A stretch of 64,000 bases of DNA from Acidobacteria bacterium UBA2999 (GTDB lineage Bacteria > Acidobacteriota > Vicinamibacteria > Vicinamibacterales > UBA2999): the NCBI GenBank assembly GCA_002346475.1, contig DDZV01000022.1, forward strand, positions 1-64,000, written 5' to 3'. A model generated the notes under the pieces. That model searched no databases. It worked only from the letters and a program-made list of their open reading frames with translations, and had not been told where the DNA came from. The position numbers and the translations under genes were made by a program. Every line of letters starts with the position of its first letter. Positions within the stretch are counted from its first letter, which is position 1. Shown in pieces: positions 45,335-53,586 of this stretch.

Positions 45335-46575
45335 GCTTTTTCTAAGTAATGTTCAGTAAAAGCAGCAATGTCATTGTACGTCATTGTCAGTTCCTGTGGA
45401 CTTGCTAAGAACACAACCCTGAAACATCCTGCTTCAGGTGCCATACCAAATCCAGACCCATAAACACATAGAATGCCTGTCTCCCGGAGCAAGTTCAGTA
45501 CGAAGTCTTCATCTGTCCGGCCAGGTGGCAACGCCAGCGATGGCATGGCATAGAAGGCTGCGCGTGGAGGAACACAACTCATTGCTGGTATCGCCGACAA
45601 GCACTCTATAGTAAGACGTGCACGTTCTGTTAGGGCGCTCCGAAATTCGTCAAGATGGGACTGATCACCTTGTAAGGCCGCAACCACTGCGTGCTGCATT
45701 GGCCCTGGACTACATAGACGAGCATCAGCCAGTCTCTTCATGGCGACTAAGACATTGTCCAATCGAGAATTAGATCCAACTACCATCCAGCCTGTCCGCC
45801 AACCAGGCGCTAGGTACGCTTTTGATAAGCTCGACAGGGAAATGATTGGAGCATCGTTATCTAATGTTCCAAGTAGCGGAACAGGTCCGTCGTGCGCTAC
45901 TTCGCTGTACACTTCATCGGCAACAATCACAAGCCCATACTCTTCTGCAATGTCGATAAGCGCGCGCCGAATATGTGTTGGATAAACTGCACCGGTTGGA
46001 TTGTTTGGATCAACAACCACTAGCACCCGCGTGCGTGGGGTGATAAGACTTCGCAAATGATCAAGATCGGGCATCCAATCTTGATTAGGATCGGTTCGAT
46101 AGTACTTTGCCCCGGCTCCAAGCTTTGCAATGACAGCTGTGTATAACGGGTAAGTTGGTACAGGAACCAATACTTCATCGCCTTCGTCTACAAGAGCTGT
46201 GAGAACTAACTCGATACCTTCTGAGGTGCCAGTAGTAATCAAAACACGATCGGCAGTAACAGCCATTCCGCGCTTTGTATAGTCTTCAGCCACCGCATCA
46301 CGCGCTTGAATCACACCAGCTGATGGAGCGTACCCGTTATAACCATCACGAAGTGCACGTTCTACTGCCTCAATTAAATGCGGGGGAGACTGGAAACCAT
46401 AAGCCACTGGATCCCCAACGTTCATGTAACGGACTCGCAGGCCTCGTGCTTCAACGTTTTTGGCTTCGTCGACAATGTTTCTGATCGCATAGGAAAAATG
46501 ACTTACCCTATTCGCAACAGATACAGTCGGCCTGTTTGTAATAGGCATTAGGTTCATCTTAGCCCCAACAATCAC
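45331..46575 (-). CDS. Aminotransferase class I (alanine-transaminase-like)
   Basis: 414-residue fold-type I PLP enzyme. The PLP-anchoring lysine is K252 in SSLSKAYLAPGWRTGW, with NNPTG (191-195) and the PLP-ring Asp in VADEVY. The N-terminal part (SYAIRNIVDEAKNVEARG, then YMNVGDP) resembles AlaA-type transaminases, which exchange alanine and pyruvate with glutamate. Exact substrate is inference. An internal ATG at residue 7 (MNLMPITNRP) is an alternative start. The gene is coupled to the AI-2E transporter and has a predicted promoter about 125 nt upstream. Confidence 0.88.
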   Translation of the reverse strand: MIVGAKMNLMPITNRPTVSVANRVSHFSYAIRNIVDEAKNVEARGLRVRYMNVGDPVAYGFQSPPHLIEAVERALRDGYNGYAPSAGVIQARDAVAEDYTKRGMAVTADRVLITTGTSEGIELVLTALVDEGDEVLVPVPTYPLYTAVIAKLGAGAKYYRTDPNQDWMPDLDHLRSLITPRTRVLVVVDPNNPTGAVYPTHIRRALIDIAEEYGLVIVADEVYSEVAHDGPVPLLGTLDNDAPIISLSSLSKAYLAPGWRTGWMVVGSNSRLDNVLVAMKRLADARLCSPGPMQHAVVAALQGDQSHLDEFRSALTERARLTIECLSAIPAMSCVPPRAAFYAMPSLALPPGRTDEDFVLNLLRETGILCVYGSGFGMAPEAGCFRVVFLASPQELTMTYNDIAAFTEHYLEKA

Positions 46576-46626
46576 TGTCTGCTGAGGACTTCGAAGAGGT
46601 TTCGCTGTTATATGCTAAGAATAAAA

Positions 46627-46647
46627 GCTATATAAACTATCTATAGC
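46627..46647. repeat. inverted repeat in the aminotransferase leader
   Basis: gctata (46627-46632) and tatagc (46642-46647) are separated by 9 nt. The repeat falls within the predicted 5' leader of the aminotransferase operon, between its promoter and start codon. It could be an operator or a weak RNA hairpin. Confidence 0.4.
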
Positions 46648-46699
46648 CATCGTCAGAGCCATACGCTAAGATCGCGCAATGTATCCACATAAGTAATTG

Positions 46700-46728
46700 A
46701 TTATATTGGGTTTATATGTTTCTTTAAA
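46700..46728 (-). promoter_or_regulatory. predicted promoter of the aminotransferase-AI-2E-ccdA-serC run
   Basis: On the minus strand TTTAAA (46723-46728), 17 nt spacer, perfect TATAAT (46700-46705). It would give a leader of roughly 118 nt before the aminotransferase start. Confidence 0.5.
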
Positions 46729-46750
46729 CAACAATATCACGAGCAAATAG

Positions 46751-46933
46751 ATGCATTTATTCATTGAGCCAATGGATACCACGCTTCTCGAGGTAGATTC
46801 GCAGGGGCAGGTAAAATTTCAGAATGAGGACTGGACAGCACCAACATTACAAGAACGGCGGGCTATTCTTTACGCAGCACACAAGGAACTTGAAGCGCTC
46901 CAGGAACTTATTGACATTCTGGACCATGATTAA
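46751..46933 (+). CDS. Small hypothetical protein (60 aa)
   Basis: 60 residues, acidic, not recognised. The second half (APTLQERRAILYAAHKELEALQELIDIL) looks like a helical hairpin or short coiled coil, which argues for a real protein rather than a chance ORF. No Shine-Dalgarno is evident before the ATG. It lies alone between the divergent aminotransferase operon and the molybdenum hydroxylase operon, 120 nt before the latter. Confidence 0.45.
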   Translation: MHLFIEPMDTTLLEVDSQGQVKFQNEDWTAPTLQERRAILYAAHKELEALQELIDILDHD

Positions 46934-46987
46934 CTTCAACTGCCGAACCCATAATTACGAATTACAGCTAGAAAAAAGAGTAATCTG

Positions 46988-47016
46988 TTGTCTGAACTAA
47001 CAGTTTTAGCTATGTT
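46988..47016 (+). promoter_or_regulatory. predicted promoter of the molybdenum hydroxylase operon
   Basis: TTGTCT (46988-46993), 17 nt spacer, TATGTT (47011-47016): four of six matches in each hexamer, ending about 38 nt before the ATG of the iron-sulfur subunit. A gagga Shine-Dalgarno follows. Confidence 0.4.
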
Positions 47017-47053
47017 GCCAATTCAAGTTCTTGTTTCTCAATGAGGAATCTGC

Positions 47054-47719
47054 ATGGCTCTCAAGCACGAAGATAAAAGCAACGTCTCCAGGCGTGATTT
47101 CTTCAAGACAGTTGGTGTTACATCAGTTGCAACCAGCATCTTGACGAGCCCGACGGCCCAGGCCCAGGAAGGACAAGCAGAGGTGCTTGGTCCAGGCACA
47201 GTGCCCATCCGCCTCACTATTAATGGTCAAATTCGAGACTTTCAGATTGAACCTCGCGTCACATTGTTAGACACGATTCGCAACTACGCCGGGCTCACTG
47301 GAAATAAGCGTGTTTGCGACCGTGGTGCCTGCGGTGCTTGTACGATGATCGTCGATGGACGTACGGTGTACTCGTGTTCGACATTAGCGATCGATGTGCA
47401 AGGTAAAACAATCCGTACCGTGGACGGTCTGGCCAGCGACGACACATTGCATCCTGTACAACAAGCTTTCTGTGAATCTGATGCAATGATGTGCGGCTTC
47501 TGCACCCCTGGATTTGTTGTTGCAACAGTGGCAATGCTTGAAAAGTACCCGAGTGCCACACCAGAACAAATGCAACGAGAACTGAATGGGAATGTGTGTC
47601 GGTGTGGCACATTTAACCGAATTTACGAAGCTGCAACAAAAGCCCGCCGTGGACAAGCTTTCCAGGGCACCGTCGATAATCTTGCGGCTGCTGTAAAGAG
47701 TGAGGTGGCTCGTGGCTAA
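47054..47719 (+). CDS. Molybdenum hydroxylase 2Fe-2S subunit, Tat-exported (PaoA/YagT-like)
   Basis: 221-residue electron-transfer subunit of a xanthine-dehydrogenase-family enzyme. The N-terminus has a twin-arginine signal (SRRDFFKTVG, R13/R14) with likely cleavage after AQA (~37), so the folded complex is probably exported to the periplasm. The plant-type 2Fe-2S cluster is held by C88, C93, C96 and C108; the second cluster by C147, C150, C182 and C184. The order matches PaoA of the E. coli periplasmic aldehyde oxidoreductase PaoABC. First gene of the operon, preceded by a gagga Shine-Dalgarno. Confidence 0.95.
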   Translation: MALKHEDKSNVSRRDFFKTVGVTSVATSILTSPTAQAQEGQAEVLGPGTVPIRLTINGQIRDFQIEPRVTLLDTIRNYAGLTGNKRVCDRGACGACTMIVDGRTVYSCSTLAIDVQGKTIRTVDGLASDDTLHPVQQAFCESDAMMCGFCTPGFVVATVAMLEKYPSATPEQMQRELNGNVCRCGTFNRIYEAATKARRGQAFQGTVDNLAAAVKSEVARG

Positions 47720-49907
47720 ACAAGATATTCCAGGCCGCCGTCCGACAACTCAGCAGGTTCCCGCTGAAGCCGCAAAAACGTACGCCTGGCCTTCATCGCC
47801 TAAATTGATTGGCACATCAATCATGCGAATCGATGGACCGGACAAAGTAACCGGACGGGCAAAGTACACTTTTGACATTGCGCGACCAGGCATGATTTAT
47901 GGAAAACTGATTCGCTCGCCACACGCGCATGCAAGGATCGTTTCGATTAACCTGGCCCCTGCGCGACAAGCACCCGGAGTCAAAGCAGTCTTTGAATGGA
48001 AATCAGCAGGCAGTGAAGTTATGTACCAAGGTGATGCTGTCGTTGCCATTGCTGCGGAAACTGAATCGCAGGTAAACGATGCCGCGCGCCTTGTCCGCAT
48101 TGAATATGAAATCCTACCCCATTTAATAAACGAAACTCAGGGCCTTAAACCGGATGCTCCACGTGTATTCCAGGATGGCAATACAAGTAGCAGTTCGCTC
48201 CAGGAAACTGGTGACCTGGATGCCGGCTTTAAAGCTGCAGCTCATATCGTGGAAGCAGAATATTCCACGCATGTAATCACACACGTCTGTTTGGAATCCC
48301 ACGGAGCGGTCTGCGAATGGGACGGTGATAATTTAACGGCGTGGGTTTCAACACAAGGGGTGCACGCAACACGGCAACAAATAGCAAGAAATCTGAAAAT
48401 TCCTGAAACTAATGTTCGTGTCATCTGCGATCACATGGGTGGCGGCTTTGGCAGTAAGGTTGCTGCTGACGCACCTATCATCGCAGCTGCTCGATTAGCC
48501 AAGGAAGCTGGGCGTCCTGTTAAGTTAATGCTAGACCGTAAGGAAGAACATCTGGATGGTGGCAACCGACCCTCAGCATTTGCCCGTGTTCGAGCGGGTG
48601 TCTCAGTAGACGGTATGCTGACAGCCTTCGAGGCTACTACTTGGGGGACTGGCGGGGCGGGGCAAGCAGCAAACTTTCCACTACCTTACATCTATCAATT
48701 CCCAAACCGCCGACGCGAGCACACTAACGTGTATATCAATGCCGGTTTACAACGACCGATGCGGGCTCCGGGACACCCTCAAGGCTGTTTTGTCACTGAA
48801 GTTTTGATGGACGAACTTGCTGATCGCGCGAACATGGATCCGCTCGAATTGCGTCTTAAAAATTTACCGCCGACAGCTCCAGATGCTATGTGGCGTGAAT
48901 ACTACCAAATGGGAGCGGAGCGTTTTGGTTGGGATCGACGTCATCCTACTGGCGATCCAACGCCTGGGCCAATAAAGACCGGCATGGGAATTTCAGCAAA
49001 CACGTGGGGTGGGGGTGGTCGAGCAGGTAATGCCCACATAGATATTCTTTCTGATGGCAGTGTCACCGTAAAGTGTGGCACACAAGACCTCGGCACTGGA
49101 ACTCGTACGATCGTGCCACTTATTGCAGCTGAGACTCTTGGCCTGCCACTAACCGCCATTACTGCAGAGATTGGTGATTCGGCTCTGCCCTTTGCTGGTG
49201 TTTCCGGAGGCAGTACAGCAACTGCAGGAGTTGGTCCGGCAGTACGTATTGCAGCTGGACTCGCACGCGATGCACTCTTTGCTCGGGTTGCGCCTACCCT
49301 TGGAGTCGATCCCGAAGCGCTTGTCACTAACAACAGTCGCATCCAGTCCAAAGACACGCCTTCTACAGGGATGTCATGGAAAGACGCCTGTAAATTGCTT
49401 GGCGCTGAACCAATCTCAGTTGATGGACAATGGGAACCTGGTCTCTCGTCAGTGAATACGAGTGGTGTACAGTTTGCTGAAGTTGCAGTTGATATTGATA
49501 CAGGCATTGTTAAGGTGAAACGCATCCTGGCAATTCAAGACTGTGGACTCGTGCTCGACAAGCTAACAACTGAAAGTCAAGTGTACGGTGGGGTTATTGG
49601 ATCGCTGAATTTTGCTCTTTTTGAGAATCGACTTCTAGACCAACGCACTGGTCAAATGGTAAATCCGAATATGGAATCTTACCTGCTAGGAAGCATGGCT
49701 GATATCCCTGAGATTGATGTCGTTGTTGTTGACCAACCTGAACGTGGCATTATTGGTGTCGGCGAGCCACCAACCGTACCAACGGCCTCGGCAATTGCCA
49801 ATGCCGTTAGAAATGCAACTGGTGCCACGATTCGTAGTCTGCCTTTGCATCCCGATCGGGTGCTTGCAGCGTTGCAACAAACAAAGACAGGAGGGGCGAC
49901 GGTATGA
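47712..49907 (+). CDS. Molybdenum hydroxylase large subunit, molybdopterin-binding (PaoC/YagR-like)
   Basis: Catalytic Mo-cofactor subunit, 731 residues from GTG 47712 (an in-frame GTG at 47700 is possible; the later one has gagg at a better distance). It begins with the aldehyde-oxidase a/b hammerhead (RIDGPDKVTGRAKYTFD). The Mo-site regions are DHMGGGFGSK, MRAPGHPQG and the catalytic glutamate E685 in GVGEPPTVP. It oxidises an aldehyde or N-heterocycle using water. Substrate is not readable from sequence. It overlaps the small-subunit gene by 8 nt and the FAD-subunit gene by 4 nt. Confidence 0.95.
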   Translation: MAKQDIPGRRPTTQQVPAEAAKTYAWPSSPKLIGTSIMRIDGPDKVTGRAKYTFDIARPGMIYGKLIRSPHAHARIVSINLAPARQAPGVKAVFEWKSAGSEVMYQGDAVVAIAAETESQVNDAARLVRIEYEILPHLINETQGLKPDAPRVFQDGNTSSSSLQETGDLDAGFKAAAHIVEAEYSTHVITHVCLESHGAVCEWDGDNLTAWVSTQGVHATRQQIARNLKIPETNVRVICDHMGGGFGSKVAADAPIIAAARLAKEAGRPVKLMLDRKEEHLDGGNRPSAFARVRAGVSVDGMLTAFEATTWGTGGAGQAANFPLPYIYQFPNRRREHTNVYINAGLQRPMRAPGHPQGCFVTEVLMDELADRANMDPLELRLKNLPPTAPDAMWREYYQMGAERFGWDRRHPTGDPTPGPIKTGMGISANTWGGGGRAGNAHIDILSDGSVTVKCGTQDLGTGTRTIVPLIAAETLGLPLTAITAEIGDSALPFAGVSGGSTATAGVGPAVRIAAGLARDALFARVAPTLGVDPEALVTNNSRIQSKDTPSTGMSWKDACKLLGAEPISVDGQWEPGLSSVNTSGVQFAEVAVDIDTGIVKVKRILAIQDCGLVLDKLTTESQVYGGVIGSLNFALFENRLLDQRTGQMVNPNMESYLLGSMADIPEIDVVVVDQPERGIIGVGEPPTVPTASAIANAVRNATGATIRSLPLHPDRVLAALQQTKTGGATV

Positions 49908-50893
49908 AGGCTTTTGCTTACGTCAATCCCACAACAGAACAAGCTGCGGTTGAAGCATTACGAAACGGGGGCATTGTCCGACCCTTAGCGGGAGGCCAAG
50001 ACCTGCTGGCTCGTATGAAAGATTACATTGATCAACCGGATCGGATCGTCAACGTCAAAAATGCTCTTGACACTACGATTAGCTCAACACCTGATGGCGA
50101 CCTTCGTATTGGAGCCGCTGTAAAAATTATTGATCTAGTCGAGCATGCACAAACAAGCACCCTTTATCCAGCTGTTACGATGGCCGCTCGGGATGTTGGT
50201 TCACCTCAAATCCGTCATCAAGGTACTGTAGGGGGCAACTTAAATCAAAGACCGCGCTGCTGGTACTTCCGTCAAGAAGAATTCCTCTGTTTTAAAAAGG
50301 GTGGCAACCGCTGCTTCGCAGTAGACGGTGAAAATCAGTACCATTCAATCTTTGGCAACAGCGGTCCCAGTAAGATTGTGCATCCGTCGAGTCTTGCTGT
50401 CCCATTTGTTGCTTACCAAGCACGCTTTCGGGTAGTTAGTGCATCAGGCGAACGTGAAATTCCAGCTTCCCAATATTTCACCCTGCCCACGATGGAAACT
50501 GTGCAGCAAGAGAATGTACTTGCAGCTGATGAATTGCTAACACACGTCATCCTGCCGGCCCCAGGCAATCTTAAAAGCGGACACTACGAAGTCCGCTTTA
50601 AAGAATCTCGCGACTGGCCGATGGCGTTTGCAACAGTGCTCCTGACAACAACTGGTACTACGATCAGTGCCGCACGGGTAGTCCTGGGTGCCGTCGCGCC
50701 AATACCGTGGCGTTCAGATACCGCTGAACGTGCACTCGTTGGAAAATCACTGACAGCACAAACAGCAGTCGCTGCAGGGGAAGCTGCAGTTCGTGATGCA
50801 CGTCCATTAGAGAAGAACGGTTATAAGGTACAAATTACAAAAACAGCCGTTGAGCGAGCTATCCTGCAAGCAGCGGGGATACAAACAGCCTAG
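49904..50893 (+). CDS. Molybdenum hydroxylase FAD subunit with Cys loop (PaoB/YagS-like)
   Basis: 329-residue FAD-binding subunit. FAD-contact segments are LAGGQDLLARMKDY (28-41) and RHQGTVGGNLNQ (104-115). An inserted loop carries C119, C129 and C137 (RPRCWYFR, FLCFKKGG, NRCFA), the region that binds a 4Fe-4S cluster in PaoB and 4-hydroxybenzoyl-CoA reductase. I see only three cysteines there, so the fourth ligand is uncertain. Gene order (2Fe-2S, Mo, FAD) differs from E. coli paoABC. Its ATG overlaps the large-subunit stop by 4 nt. Confidence 0.93.
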   Translation: MKAFAYVNPTTEQAAVEALRNGGIVRPLAGGQDLLARMKDYIDQPDRIVNVKNALDTTISSTPDGDLRIGAAVKIIDLVEHAQTSTLYPAVTMAARDVGSPQIRHQGTVGGNLNQRPRCWYFRQEEFLCFKKGGNRCFAVDGENQYHSIFGNSGPSKIVHPSSLAVPFVAYQARFRVVSASGEREIPASQYFTLPTMETVQQENVLAADELLTHVILPAPGNLKSGHYEVRFKESRDWPMAFATVLLTTTGTTISAARVVLGAVAPIPWRSDTAERALVGKSLTAQTAVAAGEAAVRDARPLEKNGYKVQITKTAVERAILQAAGIQTA

Positions 50894-50913
50894 TCGGTTT
50901 AAGGAAATAAGCC

Positions 50914-51141
50914 ATGCATGAACCAACTTCACCAAGAGTCGTTCAGGGTGTTCATTGCGAGCACCTCAAGCACAAAGCCATGTATGTGATGTCTGTGCCA
51001 AATCCAGATGCTTTACAGTTCTACGATCGGTACGATTCAGCGTCATATTGGTGCTCCGAAACTTCCAGCGGTTTTGGACCAGACGGTCATCCAGCTCGTC
51101 CTGACTGTTGTCAGGGAGATCGGCACTGTTGTCAGCGTTAA
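50914..51141 (+). CDS. Small Cys/His-rich protein in the molybdenum hydroxylase operon
   Basis: 75 residues, no recognised family. Potential metal-binding residues cluster at H14, C15, H17 and H20 (VHCEHLKH), C47, and near the end C65, C66, H71, C72 and C73 (DCCQGDRHCC). A good Shine-Dalgarno (aagga, about 9 nt before the ATG) and its place 21 nt after the FAD-subunit gene support a real gene. It could be a maturation, metal-handling or redox partner of the hydroxylase; that is inference from position and composition. Confidence 0.7.
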   Translation: MHEPTSPRVVQGVHCEHLKHKAMYVMSVPNPDALQFYDRYDSASYWCSETSSGFGPDGHPARPDCCQGDRHCCQR

Positions 51142-51210
51142 ATACCTTCTGTTTTGACTCTTACTGTGTTCAAACCCTGAGCCGGTGTAAAATAATTCCC
51201 AGAGGTTGAT

Positions 51211-51870
51211 ATGACTCGACTCATACTTATATTCACACTAATTAGTTTGGCTGTGTCGCCCTTAATGGCAGGCGACAAAGGCGCCATCTCTGGTGCGTAC
51301 TTAGAAGCACGCACAGCTGAGGTGTTTGCCGGTGGCTGTGTCATGAACAGTGAAGCGGGTACGGCTGGGCGACATGCTGTTTTGGCATGGAAAATTGACC
51401 AGGGCAGTTTCAATGGGATTGCACTCGATGGTCTCTCTGTAGTCGCAGCAATTGCAGCGGATCGTAATCTTGGGATCAACGAAATTGGTGGCAACCACGC
51501 ACAGACTAAAGCTGCCGTTTATGTAGATACCCAGGCGACCAGTGCGCAACAAAACGCACTGATTGCTATGGCCACTGAGTTGTCGGGTGGCATTGTTGGG
51601 ACAGTTGTTAAAGTCACACCAGCACCGATTATGTTTACTGACACTGCACACCGAGTTCGTGTTTCCACTAGTGATATAGCGCTGGATGTAAATAAACATT
51701 TAGAACATGACTTAAGTTGCGGTGGCATGCAATGGTTTCAGCCGCTCTCATCGGTAAGTCAAGCAACCATTGGAATGGCAACAAGTCATATGTTCACCGG
51801 GTCATCGCTCGGAACAAAGTGGAGCGATCCAGATAAACGGTCAGCTTTTTTTGGCACCTTCAGCTACTGA
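51211..51870 (+). CDS. Exported DUF1326-like protein
   Basis: 219 residues with a signal peptide (ILIFTLISLAVSPLMA, cleavage near residue 20). The mature N-terminus ISGAYLEARTAEVFAGGCVMNSE matches the DUF1326 family start. The family has no established function. Shine-Dalgarno agagg precedes the ATG. It follows the small Cys-rich gene (69-nt gap), and a hairpin terminator lies 32 nt after its stop, so it appears to end the molybdenum hydroxylase operon. Its predicted periplasmic location fits the Tat-exported enzyme. Confidence 0.8.
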   Translation: MTRLILIFTLISLAVSPLMAGDKGAISGAYLEARTAEVFAGGCVMNSEAGTAGRHAVLAWKIDQGSFNGIALDGLSVVAAIAADRNLGINEIGGNHAQTKAAVYVDTQATSAQQNALIAMATELSGGIVGTVVKVTPAPIMFTDTAHRVRVSTSDIALDVNKHLEHDLSCGGMQWFQPLSSVSQATIGMATSHMFTGSSLGTKWSDPDKRSAFFGTFSY

Positions 51871-51901
51871 CAACAGTCCTCGGTTCGTACGAATATTTTT
51901 T

Positions 51902-51925
51902 AGGGGCCGGTGTTAGCCGGCCCTT
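51902..51925 (+). terminator. hairpin terminator after the molybdenum hydroxylase operon
   Basis: A GC-rich hairpin: gggccgg (51904-51910), loop tgttag, ccggccc (51917-51923), extendable by a G-U and an A-T pair. The T-tract after it is short (ttagctt), while a T-rich run precedes it. Efficiency is uncertain, but the stem is the strongest in the window. Confidence 0.6.
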
Positions 51926-51940
51926 AGCTTGTACATAAGC

Positions 51941-52681
51941 ATGGAACTTAAAGATAAAGCGGTTCTCATCACAGGAAGTAAGCGTATTGGCGCCGTGGTC
52001 GCTACTGAACTGGCTCGCCTCGGAACGGACATTGCCCTCACATGCCACACGTCGGTGCAAGAAACCACAAGTACCGCAAACAATATACAAAGTTTAGGCA
52101 GACGGGCAGTCGTCATTCAGGCTGATCTTAGCCAATCAGCGGATTGCACACGGGCAGTTGAGGAGACCGTGGAAAAACTCGGGCGACTTGATGTTCTCAT
52201 TAATATGGCATCGATTTACAGATCAAAGCCGTTTGATGAATTGACTGAAGAAGATTGGAACACCCAACTTACTGTAGACCTACGGGCTGCATTTCTCTGC
52301 GCGCATGCAGCCGTTCCACACCTACGTCGAGCCGGGGAAGGCCGGATTATTAATTTTTCCGACTGGATTGCACGAAGTGGTCGGCCACGTTATCTCGGGT
52401 ATCTCCCGTACTACGTAGCAAAGGCTGGCATCATTGCACTTACAGAAGCTCTCGCTCTAGAACTAGCCTCTGATCAAATTCTTGTTAATACTGTTGCCCC
52501 AGGCCCCATCGTGGCACCAACTGGAACTAGCAAGGAAGAATACAGACAAGTCGAACAGATAACACCACTTGGACGATGGGGTGGTGAAATCGAAGTGGCA
52601 AAAACGATTGTGGCATTACTTCAGAACGATTACGTTACGGGTGAAACGATTCGTGTTGATGGAGGCAGACACCTCAAGTGA
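51941..52681 (+). CDS. Short-chain dehydrogenase/reductase with pteridine-reductase-like motif
   Basis: 246 residues from ATG 51941 (an upstream in-frame TTG at 51929 is less likely). Rossmann-type SDR: the cofactor loop is TGSKRIGA (11-18), with Arg at the position where classical SDRs have Gly, as in FolM/PTR1 pteridine reductases. Catalytic S140, Y157 and K161 (YYVAK) are present; the NAG motif is NMA. NADPH use is likely. The substrate could be a pterin or another carbonyl compound; this is inference. It is separated from the hydroxylase operon by a terminator and is convergent with the MetF-like gene. Confidence 0.88.
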   Translation: MELKDKAVLITGSKRIGAVVATELARLGTDIALTCHTSVQETTSTANNIQSLGRRAVVIQADLSQSADCTRAVEETVEKLGRLDVLINMASIYRSKPFDELTEEDWNTQLTVDLRAAFLCAHAAVPHLRRAGEGRIINFSDWIARSGRPRYLGYLPYYVAKAGIIALTEALALELASDQILVNTVAPGPIVAPTGTSKEEYRQVEQITPLGRWGGEIEVAKTIVALLQNDYVTGETIRVDGGRHLK

Positions 52682-52716
52682 CTGTTGCCGAACAATTACG
52701 AAGGTAGATTTACAAA

Positions 52717-53586
52717 TCAGGTTCTGGGCTTCGTTGTTACGCCAGCCCGTTCGATAATTTCCGCTAAAGTTGCCGCAGCACCCGTAATCGGGAGATTGCT
52801 AATATAAAAATGGCGTGCTCCAAGATCACGCATAGCTCGCAGAGTCCGAACACAAATATCAACCGGTGTCGCACCAGCAGCAAATTCTTTCAGAAGTGCT
52901 TGCACTGGTACTGGCAAGAATTGCGCTAATTTTTGAAGCGTTTTCTCATTCGCACTGCGGTAGTAGAACACTCCAAACATCCCTGGAACCTGAAGGTCAC
53001 GACTTACCATCTCTCGAATGAACCTTTCCACGGGTGACAGGTTGAGATGACTCACAATCTGCGTAAGGTAAAACTCGCCAGTGAAATTCTTGTCGAGAAG
53101 GTACTGAACCTGCTGAGCCGGATCTGCCTGCGGATTTGCCCACCCGCCTAGAGCGAGTTTGGGTTCCCGGACGCGAATTGCCTGGCGGAGTTGCCAAGCA
53201 TGTTCCACGCAACGAGGTCGCCCAATATTTTGATCACCCCCAAGCACAACAAGTGATGGGAATCCTTGTTGCCATGCTTGCTCGGCATAAGTGACACAAT
53301 AATCCAATGAATGTTTCGCCGTTAGAAACGGTACAACATGGTCACGTTCTACATCCTGACCAAGGTTGCTTACTAGATGACGTAAGTTGTGTTCTTCTTG
53401 CGTCCCAATGGCGCTGTCTGTAAGAAATACAGGGACATCCGCGTGGGTAAGGCTCCGAACTGCATGGTACATATCAATCCATGCGTCCATGCCTTCGACC
53501 GGCCCAAGCTCAACCCGAGGTGGTCGCAACTCTGCTGCAATCACTGTTGCAGTCCCACGCAGTGCATGGGATAGAGAATTTTTCAT
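52717..53586 (-). CDS. Methylenetetrahydrofolate reductase-like protein (MetF family)
   Basis: 289 residues from ATG 53586, which overlaps the upstream peptidase stop by 4 nt (ATGA). The frame opens 4 codons earlier. A TIM-barrel protein of the MetF family: E19 in AAELRPPR corresponds to the catalytic Glu of FEFFPP, and D118 in LGGDQN to the flavin-tuning Asp of E. coli (D120). Similarity outside these parts is moderate, so it may be a divergent paralogue rather than the main MTHFR. It would supply methyl-THF for methionine synthesis if canonical. Confidence 0.75.
   Translation of the reverse strand: MKNSLSHALRGTATVIAAELRPPRVELGPVEGMDAWIDMYHAVRSLTHADVPVFLTDSAIGTQEEHNLRHLVSNLGQDVERDHVVPFLTAKHSLDYCVTYAEQAWQQGFPSLVVLGGDQNIGRPRCVEHAWQLRQAIRVREPKLALGGWANPQADPAQQVQYLLDKNFTGEFYLTQIVSHLNLSPVERFIREMVSRDLQVPGMFGVFYYRSANEKTLQKLAQFLPVPVQALLKEFAAGATPVDICVRTLRAMRDLGARHFYISNLPITGAAATLAEIIERAGVTTKPRT

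Noticed and set aside
48941..49525. 194-aa minus-strand ORF inside the molybdenum hydroxylase large subunit
   Set aside because: Shadow frame of a strongly conserved gene; Pro/Ser/Ala-rich without domain signals.
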